From contig DGBF01000188.1 of assembly GCA_002384725.1 (NCBI GenBank), positions 1-9,262 of the forward strand: 9,262 nucleotides of DNA, in the 5' to 3' direction. Both the position numbers and the translations under genes were made by a program. Below, piece by piece: positions 1-5,656 of this stretch (positions are counted from its first letter, which is position 1; the number at the start of each line of letters is the position of its first letter). The stretch is from Flavobacteriales bacterium UBA4011. GTDB lineage: Bacteria; Bacteroidota; Bacteroidia; Flavobacteriales_D; Crocinitomicaceae. The notes below the pieces were generated by a model. It was not told the origin of the DNA. It saw only the letters and a list, made by a program, of their open reading frames with translations, and did not search any database.

Positions 1-2762
1 TGCAGATTTTCGATGCGAAAGTGACAGGAACAGGCAAACCGAAAAACCCTTTGAACATGGTAGATCCGAATCTGGAAATGCAAGGCAGGGATGCTTCGGG
101 CGAATTGAAGTTTTACAGTGCTGTCGCCTTTTTTAAGGGAGTTTATCAGCGCGATGATGATATTCCATCTCAGTTGAAAGCATTAAAAGGCGTACTAAAA
201 AACCCATTTAAATTGCCTTATTATTTAGTCGAAGCGGACGGTTCCAACTCCATTTCTGCCAAAAATATCCAACGCCGCCACATCCATTTTGATGGTCGCG
301 CCTATGTTTCTCTGGATATCAAGCAAAAAGGTGAATTCTATGAAATCATCCCTTTTCTGAATCACAACGACAGAAAAATAGAGTTCAAATCCTTGAAATT
401 AAAACTCCAGTTTTTCTTTGACATTGAAGGCGAATTGTATGCTCTGGAAGGCGAAAAAAAATACAAACTCTATTCCTTTTTTAAAGAATACAATCATCGT
501 TTATTGATTCCAATTGTACAATACGAAGAATTTCACCGAGAATATTTAGCGCCTTTGGAAGAGGATGTTCAAATCGATTATGCCTTCAAGAAAAAAGCGA
601 GCAAGAAACAAATTGCGAATTTTATTAAGTCAACAGGACCCAAAAAGATGATTTATTTGTCCGAATCAGACAATTATATTCTCATCACTCCTGCTATTCG
701 ATATGGAAAAATGGAGGTGCCTGTTCTAAGTCAAAAACAACTTTCGGGGGTTGACGAAGTGGGTGAGTGGTATTCGATTCCAAGGGATAAAAAAATGGAA
801 GACAAATTTCTCGGTATGTTGATTCGGCAGCGCGAAGAATTTGAAGATCAACTGGGCGGTTTCGATCATTTTTATCTCCACAAAAAGAAATTTTACAACG
901 AAGGTTGGTTCGCTGATGCTTTCTCCGTTTGGGCCGATGAGGAAGTGGTAGTAATGGGTTTCCGTGAGTTGAAAAAGAACAATTGGAATCCAGCAAAAAT
1001 GTCGGTAACGATAAATGTGAGCAGTGGCTTGGATTGGTTTGATACCTCGATAAAATTGAATTTCGCAGATCAACCGGTGACTTTGCAAGAAGTCCAAAAA
1101 GCCATTCGGAACCAAAGTAATTATGTCGTTTTGGGTGATGGTTCGCACGGGTTACTACCAGAAGAATGGATCGCCAAATTCAGTGCGTATTTCCGTTCAG
1201 GAGATGTTGTAGAAGATAAAATTCGAATCGCGAAAGTAAATTATTCGGTGATCAATGAGCTCTTCGAAGATGAAATGATTGATAATCAGGTGTTCACCGA
1301 AATCGAAAATTTGAAAGAACAAATCAAGAATTTCAAAAACATCAAAAAGATAAAAGTGCCGAAAGGCTTAAATGCTAAGCTGCGTGATTATCAAAAAGAT
1401 GGTTTGAATTGGCTGCACTTCTTGGATGAATTCAATTTTGGTGGATGCCTCGCCGACGACATGGGACTCGGGAAAACCATTCAGATTATTGCCTTTATTC
1501 TCTCTTTGAAAGAAAAAGGAAAGGACAGAACGCATTTGGTAATTGTTCCTACTTCTTTGATGTTCAACTGGACCAGAGAGATAGAGAAATTTGCTCCAAC
1601 TCTACGAGTTTTCACGAATTATGGCCCAACAAGAGCCAAAAACACGAATGATTTTCCGCAATATGATATTGTTTTAACGACCTACGGAACTTTGCTGTCT
1701 GATGTACATAAATTGAAGAAATTTCCTTTCGATTATATATTCTTGGACGAGTCGCAGGCAATAAAAAATCCACAATCCATTAGGTACAAAGCGTCGCGAT
1801 TGTTGCAAGCCCGAAACAGAGTGGTGTTAACAGGAACACCAATAGAGAACAATACCTTCGATTTATTTGCTCAGTTCTCGTTTGCCATTCCTGGAATTTT
1901 TGGTTCAGTAAAACGTTTCCGTGATGAATATTCGACGCCAATTGATAAGTTCAAGGATTTTGGTCGAGCGAAAGAATTACAAGAAAAAATCAATCCATTT
2001 TTACTCCGCAGAACGAAAAAACAAGTCGCAAAAGAGTTGCCCGAAAAAACAGAAATGGTCTTGTATTGTGAAATGGGCGAGGAGCAGCGCGCCGTTTACG
2101 ATTCGAAACGAACAGAGATTCGGGATTCGCTTTTAAGCAGAGACAGAACGGAGTTTGATATCAATAAAAGTATGTTGCTCTTGGCTGGTTTGACCAAACT
2201 TCGTCAGATTTGTGATTCACCGAAAATCTTGCCAGATGATGTGGACTACGGAGCAGAATCGGCAAAAATAACTGTGCTTTTAGAGGAAATCCGCAACAAG
2301 CACAAGCATCATAAAATCCTAGTTTTTTCGCAATTTGTTACGATGTTGGATTTGATTCGAATTGAACTCGACAAAGAAGAAATTTCGCATGAATATTTGA
2401 CTGGAAAATCGAAAAAGAGAGAAGAAATTGTCCACCGTTTTCAGAATGATGAAGAGGTTCGCGTTTTCTTAATCAGTCTCAAAGCAGGAGGGACAGGCTT
2501 GAATCTTACAGAAGCAGATTATGTGTACATCGTCGATCCATGGTGGAATCCAGCTGTTGAAAATCAAGCGATTGATAGAAGTTATAGAATCGGACAGAAG
2601 AAAAATGTAGTTGCTGTTCGTTTGATTTGTCCCGATACGATAGAAGATAAGATCATGACTTTGCAAGAATCGAAAAGAGAACTCGCCGAGGATTTGGTGC
2701 GGACGGATGATTCGGTTTTGAAGTCGCTTTCTAAGAGTGATTTGGTGGGATTGTTTGAGTAG
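1..2762 (+). CDS. SNF2-family DEAD/DEAH-box helicase (5' partial)
   Basis: This is an ATP-dependent double-stranded DNA translocase of the SNF2/Swi2 class (helicase superfamily 2), acting on DNA or protein-DNA complexes in the cytoplasm. The frame is already open at base 3, so the true start is upstream; a GTG at 21 is only an in-frame valine. Numbering from that GTG: residues ~1-440 are a non-catalytic N-terminal region typical of bacterial SNF2 proteins. The RecA-like lobes follow, with Walker A DMGLGKT (480-486), motif Ia around 505-525, motif II DESQ (576-579), motif III LTGTPIE (603-609), motif IV KILVFSQF (765-772), motif V AGGTGLNL (822-829) and motif VI QAIDRSYRIGQ (849-859) with both arginines. 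All catalytic motifs are intact and the protein ends with a normal short tail at TAG. Any SWIM zinc finger would lie outside the window. It is convergent with the methyltransferase gene. The family call is very secure; its cellular role (transcription recycling, repair or other) is not determined. Confidence 0.96.
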   Translation, partial: QIFDAKVTGTGKPKNPLNMVDPNLEMQGRDASGELKFYSAVAFFKGVYQRDDDIPSQLKALKGVLKNPFKLPYYLVEADGSNSISAKNIQRRHIHFDGRAYVSLDIKQKGEFYEIIPFLNHNDRKIEFKSLKLKLQFFFDIEGELYALEGEKKYKLYSFFKEYNHRLLIPIVQYEEFHREYLAPLEEDVQIDYAFKKKASKKQIANFIKSTGPKKMIYLSESDNYILITPAIRYGKMEVPVLSQKQLSGVDEVGEWYSIPRDKKMEDKFLGMLIRQREEFEDQLGGFDHFYLHKKKFYNEGWFADAFSVWADEEVVVMGFRELKKNNWNPAKMSVTINVSSGLDWFDTSIKLNFADQPVTLQEVQKAIRNQSNYVVLGDGSHGLLPEEWIAKFSAYFRSGDVVEDKIRIAKVNYSVINELFEDEMIDNQVFTEIENLKEQIKNFKNIKKIKVPKGLNAKLRDYQKDGLNWLHFLDEFNFGGCLADDMGLGKTIQIIAFILSLKEKGKDRTHLVIVPTSLMFNWTREIEKFAPTLRVFTNYGPTRAKNTNDFPQYDIVLTTYGTLLSDVHKLKKFPFDYIFLDESQAIKNPQSIRYKASRLLQARNRVVLTGTPIENNTFDLFAQFSFAIPGIFGSVKRFRDEYSTPIDKFKDFGRAKELQEKINPFLLRRTKKQVAKELPEKTEMVLYCEMGEEQRAVYDSKRTEIRDSLLSRDRTEFDINKSMLLLAGLTKLRQICDSPKILPDDVDYGAESAKITVLLEEIRNKHKHHKILVFSQFVTMLDLIRIELDKEEISHEYLTGKSKKREEIVHRFQNDEEVRVFLISLKAGGTGLNLTEADYVYIVDPWWNPAVENQAIDRSYRIGQKKNVVAVRLICPDTIEDKIMTLQESKRELAEDLVRTDDSVLKSLSKSDLVGLFE

Positions 2763-2789
2763 GTTTCGTGTATGAAGGAATTCGAAACT

Positions 2790-2884
2790 TTCACCTCCCT
2801 CTGTCCCTCCTCAAGGAGGGAAGAACGAAACTAGAATCAGAAATTGGAATGGAGTATCCCTCCTTGAGGAGGGAGAGAGGTGAA
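2790..2884. repeat. Large inverted repeat with CCCTCC...GGAGGG palindromes between convergent genes
   Basis: The left arm (2790-2821) and right arm (2857-2884) are near-perfect reverse complements, differing by a small indel of about 4 nt, around a 35-nt spacer. Each arm also holds its own 16-nt palindrome, CCCTCC-TCAA-GGAGGG at 2805-2820 and its complement at 2858-2873. The DNA or RNA could therefore form either two small hairpins or one long stem. It sits between the stop codons of two convergent genes, so a bidirectional transcription stop is plausible. There is no strong U-tract directly after either arm (TTTTT at 2894-2898 on + comes about 10 nt late). It may instead be a dispersed intergenic palindrome or a non-autonomous element; similar GC-rich palindromes occur between genes in Bacteroidota genomes (from memory). 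Confidence 0.85.
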
Positions 2885-2902
2885 CTACGCTGAGTTTTTA
2901 AA

Positions 2903-3757
2903 TTATTTCCTCACCCTCACCAAATCTCCAAAATACATATCCTTTCCCGTCTCCGTTTTCATCCACAATTCTGCAGCAGTTTCCGGGTCATTTCGAAAAA
3001 TATTCTTCACTATTGATCGCGTTTGGGCCAATTTCAAGCTCGGACTGTAAGTGTTCAAAATCAACCACCCTTTCGGTTCTAGAATCTCGTAACACGTTTT
3101 GACCAACTCCTGAATTTTATCTTCTAATTTCCATTTCTCACCTTTCGTTCCTAATCCCCAAGCGGGCGGATCCATCTGAATCATGTGATATTTATTCCCA
3201 CGTTTTGCTTCGCGCTGAGCAAATTTCAAAGCATCTTCAAGCACCCATTTGATGTCTGAAAGTTCGGACGTTTCCATGTTGGTTTTGGCCCAGCCGACCA
3301 ATTGCTTCACTGAATCGACGTGCAGCACCTCGGCACCTTTCGCTTTTGCTACCAATGAAGAAGATCCAGTGTAGGCAAATAGATTTAAAAAACGTTGTTT
3401 GGGATGTAGGTTTTTCTGGATGAATTTCCAGTTGATGTTCTGTTCCGGAAACAACCCGACATGTTTGAAATGGGTCAATTCTAGATTCAGTTTCAAACCC
3501 TCTATTTCCAACTGCCAGTTTTTAGCCGATGGATTTAAATTCTTCCAAACACCTTTCTGACCAGACTTTTCTATGAATTTCCAATGCGCTTGTTTTTCCC
3601 AATCTGTAAAAAGAATACCTGATTTGAAATAAGCTTGACGTTCTGGGCGAATGGTTATAACCTCTCCCCATTTCTCGAGTTTCTGTCCACCACCTGCATC
3701 CAAAAGAGAATAGTTCTTCGGAAAATCGGCATAAACTTTTGGTGTGTCCTTACCCAA
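2903..3757 (-). CDS. Class I SAM-dependent methyltransferase, RlmI/RlmK-like
   Basis: This is a predicted cytoplasmic S-adenosylmethionine-dependent methyltransferase of the RlmI/RlmK-like rRNA methylase group (Methyltrans_SAM type), 284 residues. The N-terminal part has the conserved LLDAGGGQKLEKWG (18-31) and RPERQAYF (37-44) blocks of this family. The Rossmann fold follows: motif I LNLFAYTG (124-131), acidic D148 at the end of the second strand (HVDSV), D175 (LEDAL), and motif IV DPPAWG (196-201). DPP[AR] is the form seen in m5C/m2G RNA methylases; a substrate cannot be assigned, and it lacks the N-terminal PUA length of E. coli RlmI. No ATG exists until residue 161, and an in-frame TAG lies three codons before a TTG at 3757-3755, so TTG is the chosen start. 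It begins 2 nt after the stop of the TPR gene, suggesting translational coupling. It is the last gene of a three-gene minus-strand operon. Confidence 0.9.
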   Translation of the reverse strand: MGKDTPKVYADFPKNYSLLDAGGGQKLEKWGEVITIRPERQAYFKSGILFTDWEKQAHWKFIEKSGQKGVWKNLNPSAKNWQLEIEGLKLNLELTHFKHVGLFPEQNINWKFIQKNLHPKQRFLNLFAYTGSSSLVAKAKGAEVLHVDSVKQLVGWAKTNMETSELSDIKWVLEDALKFAQREAKRGNKYHMIQMDPPAWGLGTKGEKWKLEDKIQELVKTCYEILEPKGWLILNTYSPSLKLAQTRSIVKNIFRNDPETAAELWMKTETGKDMYFGDLVRVRK

Positions 3758-3759
3758 AA

Positions 3760-4338
3760 CTATCTACGTGGAGATTTCTTTCGACCACCTTGCATTGTAG
3801 CCATGCGCATTTGGTTTTTGGACGGTGCTATTTTCAATTGCTTTTGCATTTGATTGATTTGGTCTTTCATCATTCCTTTTTCGTCCATTTTTTTCGCTTC
3901 AGCCAACAAGGTCAATGCTTCAGACTTACGTCCTGTTTGAGCACAAATACCTGCCAAGTGCATGCGAGCAACAGAGTTATCTTGTTTCGTTCGCAAACCA
4001 AGTGTCAAAGCTTTTCTCAACATAGCTTCCGTTTTTCCAAAACCAAATTCTTGCGTATTCAAAACCGCTTGAAGGAAAATCACGTAAGCATGTTGCTTTC
4101 TCGGCATCAACTGTGGATGTGTGATTTTGTTCATCAAACTTTTTGCCTTGTCGGTATTTCCCAAACGCATTTGGTTCATTGCCAAAATCATGTTTTCATT
4201 TCTGAAAAAAGTCAACCCGACAATTACGATAACCGGAATCATGACAATTCCCCAACCCCAATTACCGTTCTTGAAAAGTATAACGGTAAAAATTATAGCT
4301 GCTAGTGCTAGTGCACTGCGAATAATAAAACGAATCAT
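3760..4338 (-). CDS. Membrane-anchored TPR-like protein, uncharacterised
   Basis: A 192-residue protein of unknown function. Two hydrophobic segments lie at the N-terminus (about residues 4-22 and 27-45), separated by a short KNGNWGW turn, making an inner-membrane hairpin anchor. The rest is helical and looks like degenerate tetratricopeptide repeats: ILAMNQMRLGNTDKAKSLMN (51-70), a central helix pair around 84-115, and MHLAGICAQTGRKSEALTLL (127-146), the latter two showing the G/A spacing of TPR helices. The end is a basic, disordered tail (GGRKKSPRR). TPR domains usually bind other proteins, so a scaffold role is an inference only. ATG at 4338 is the natural start, 13 nt after the stop of the RidA gene; its own TAG is followed 2 nt later by the methyltransferase TTG. 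Co-transcription with both is very likely. Confidence 0.8.
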   Translation of the reverse strand: MIRFIIRSALALAAIIFTVILFKNGNWGWGIVMIPVIVIVGLTFFRNENMILAMNQMRLGNTDKAKSLMNKITHPQLMPRKQHAYVIFLQAVLNTQEFGFGKTEAMLRKALTLGLRTKQDNSVARMHLAGICAQTGRKSEALTLLAEAKKMDEKGMMKDQINQMQKQLKIAPSKNQMRMATMQGGRKKSPRR

Positions 4339-4351
4339 TTATTTTTTGATT

Positions 4352-4774
4352 TTAAAGTGATGCAATGCATTTTAACTCAATAGCAATGGGCGTAGGGAGT
4401 GAGCTGATTTCACAAGTCGTACGACACGGTAAATTGTCCTTGAAATACTCAGCGTAAATTCTGTTGTAAGTAGCAAAATCTCGTTTCATATTCGTTAAAA
4501 ATACAGTAACGTCAACTAATTTTTCCCAGCTTGAATCAGATTCTTCCAATATGATTTTCACATTGTCAAATACACTTCGACATTGCGCTTCAAAATCAAA
4601 TTCTAAAAAATTCCCGTTGTGGTCCAATTTCAATCCTGGCACATGCGAATCATTCGAATCTGAACCTGCGGTTCTTGGCCCAACCCCAGACAAAAACAAC
4701 AATCCACCTGCTTTTCGCGCATGAGGGTACATTCCGACTGGTTTTGGTGCTTTGTTTGTGGAGAATTTTTCCAT
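4352..4774 (-). CDS. RidA (YjgF/YER057c/UK114) family protein, 2-aminomuconate deaminase-like
   Basis: A 140-residue single-domain RidA-family protein, usual family length; members form trimers and act in the cytosol. Canonical RidA hydrolyses reactive enamine/imine intermediates to keto acids and ammonia. The catalytic arginine is present (R118 in LPCRTTCEI), with the aromatic residue near the N-terminus (Y16) and the C-terminal glutamate (E133 in IAIELKCIA) that line the site. The N-terminal block KAPKPVGMYPHARKAG, followed by LLFLSGVGPR and a long insert before the second strand, resembles 2-aminomuconate deaminases (kynurenine/2-aminophenol degradation) more than E. coli RidA, which begins with IGPY-type motifs. 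No other tryptophan-degradation gene is in view, so the specific reaction is only suggested. ATG at 4774; a -7-like box lies 19 nt upstream. It is the first gene of the minus-strand operon. Confidence 0.92.
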   Translation of the reverse strand: MEKFSTNKAPKPVGMYPHARKAGGLLFLSGVGPRTAGSDSNDSHVPGLKLDHNGNFLEFDFEAQCRSVFDNVKIILEESDSSWEKLVDVTVFLTNMKRDFATYNRIYAEYFKDNLPCRTTCEISSLPTPIAIELKCIASL

Positions 4775-4792
4775 CTACTTGTAAGTTTTGTG

Positions 4793-4800
4793 CAAAAGTA
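4793..4800 (-). promoter_or_regulatory. Candidate -7 box for the RidA-TPR-methyltransferase operon
   Basis: On the minus strand the bases read TACTTTTG, a full match to the Bacteroidota -7 consensus TAnnTTTG. A start site 5-7 nt downstream would leave a leader of roughly 12 nt before the ATG at 4774. No clear TTG -33 element is visible 17-23 nt upstream. The box overlaps the first unit of the 21-bp repeat described separately. Confidence 0.45.
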
Positions 4801-4858
4801 AGAAATTAGAAGGAAGAAGTAAGAGGGAAGAAATAAAAAGTAAGAAACGCCCCACTTC
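4796..4858. repeat. Three 21-bp-spaced units beginning AAGTAAGA
   Basis: The octamer AAGTAAGA occurs at 4796-4803, 4817-4824 and 4838-4845, exactly 21 bp apart. The first two 21-bp units agree at 14 of 21 positions; the third diverges after the octamer plus one base. The + strand is almost pure purine plus T from 4796 to 4847. This could be an operator-like array with sites on one DNA face (two helical turns), or a degenerate simple repeat. Confidence 0.6.
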
Positions 4859-4885
4859 TTAATTCTTGCTTCTACTTTCTTATTT
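4831..4885. repeat. Imperfect AT-rich inverted repeat in the divergent spacer
   Basis: Bases 4831-4846 (AAATAAAAAGTAAGAA) pair with 4870-4885 (TTCTACTTTCTTATTT), about 15 bp with a one-base bulge on each side, around a 23-nt loop containing CGCCCC. The left arm includes the third AAGTAAGA unit, so the right half of the spacer looks like an inverted, degraded copy of the same repeat. It lies between divergent promoters, where a terminator is not expected. Confidence 0.5.
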
Positions 4886-4923
4886 AAATAAATCGTGGTA
4901 TCATTTTTGAATTGTTATTTCAC

Positions 4924-4931
4924 TAATTTTG
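4924..4931 (+). promoter_or_regulatory. Candidate -7 box just before the lipoprotein gene
   Basis: TAATTTTG matches the Bacteroidota -7 consensus TAnnTTTG fully. It ends only 4 nt before the ATG at 4936, so if used it would give a leaderless or nearly leaderless mRNA. The nearest TTG triplets upstream (4907-4909, 4912-4914) are too close for a standard 17-23 nt spacing. A chance match in AT-rich DNA is possible. Confidence 0.35.
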
Positions 4932-4935
4932 ACCC

Positions 4936-5619
4936 ATGAAAAAAGCATATCTTTTCTTGACTTTAATCACCTTGTTTATAATGTCGTCTTGTATTGAAAT
5001 ATTGGATGACATTACGATCAATGAGGATGGGTCTGGAACATTCAAATACAACATTAACCTGTCTTCCTCTAAAGTGAAGATTTCATCTTTGTTGGCCTTG
5101 GATAGTTTAGATGGTAAAAAGATTCCAAATAGAGCAGAGATTCAAAGTAGAATAGATCATTTTATTACGGTATTTGAAGGAAAAGAAGGGATAAAAAATG
5201 TTCACATGGGTGCGGACTTTGGCAATTACATTTTTAGATTGCAATGCGATTTTAAATCCGTTAAGCTTCTCCAAGAAGCGATTAAAAGTGCAGTTAAAAG
5301 TGAGGTGAAAGGGAATGATGACTTTTTAGGGGACAACGTGGATTGGTTGACGCGGAAAGAAGGAAGTTTTGAAAGGTCTGTACCTGAATTCAGTATTAAG
5401 AAAGTAGATCGATTGAATGAGGAAGAAATAAATCTACTAAAACAAGGCAATTATATTTCTATCACCCGTTTTGATAGATTGGTGAAAGACTTTAGCAACA
5501 AATCAGCGATAATGGCAAAGAACAAAATGGCGGTTATGCTTAAATCGAATGCATATTCTTTGAGCCAAAACCCGAGTTTATTGGAAAATACCATTTATCT
5601 TAGTCCTCTGAAACCATAA
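4936..5619 (+). CDS. Predicted lipoprotein with DGSG motif, uncharacterised
   Basis: A 227-residue exported protein of unknown function. The N-terminus (MKKAYLFLTLITLFIMSSC) is a lipoprotein signal with lipobox MSSC, so Cys19 should be acylated and the protein membrane-anchored; acidic residues follow (E21, D24, D25). Next comes ITINEDGSGTFKYNINLS (26-43), a strand-turn-strand signature seen in Bacteroidota and actinobacterial small lipoproteins where a DGSG turn joins two beta strands. Then come an alternating alpha/beta body, a segment GNYIFRLQCDFKSVKLLQEA (97-116), and a C-terminal ISITRFDRLVKDFSNKSAIM (174-193) block. There is one further cysteine (C104). No enzyme motif is visible. It is probably the first gene of an operon with the two DUF4836-like genes (37 nt to the next). 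There is no Shine-Dalgarno sequence; ATG at 4936 is forced by the signal peptide. Confidence 0.85.
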   Translation: MKKAYLFLTLITLFIMSSCIEILDDITINEDGSGTFKYNINLSSSKVKISSLLALDSLDGKKIPNRAEIQSRIDHFITVFEGKEGIKNVHMGADFGNYIFRLQCDFKSVKLLQEAIKSAVKSEVKGNDDFLGDNVDWLTRKEGSFERSVPEFSIKKVDRLNEEEINLLKQGNYISITRFDRLVKDFSNKSAIMAKNKMAVMLKSNAYSLSQNPSLLENTIYLSPLKP

Positions 5620-5656
5620 GAGGTAGATAAAACGCCTTCACTCAAGAATAAAAAGC

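Noticed and set aside
21..23. GTG as the start codon of the helicase gene
   Set aside because: The frame is open to the first bases of the window and the sequence before the GTG (QIFDAK) reads as ordinary protein, so the gene continues upstream.
726..1148. A 140-codon minus-strand frame inside the helicase gene
   Set aside because: It lies wholly opposite a gene with intact SNF2 motifs, and its translation shows no recognisable domain.
2790..2898. Standard intrinsic terminator
   Set aside because: The stem is strong but the nearest T-run on + starts about 10 nt after it, and none follows on the minus side, so it is recorded as an inverted repeat with possible terminator function only.
3739..4305. 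A 188-codon plus-strand frame antisense to the TPR and methyltransferase genes
   Set aside because: It is rich in Cys, His, Phe and Ser with no domain, and mirrors the better-supported minus-strand TPR gene, which fits the operon spacing and has plausible membrane segments.
4796..4858. CRISPR array
   Set aside because: The repeated octamer is only 8 bp in 21-bp units with related filler, far too short and without unique spacers.
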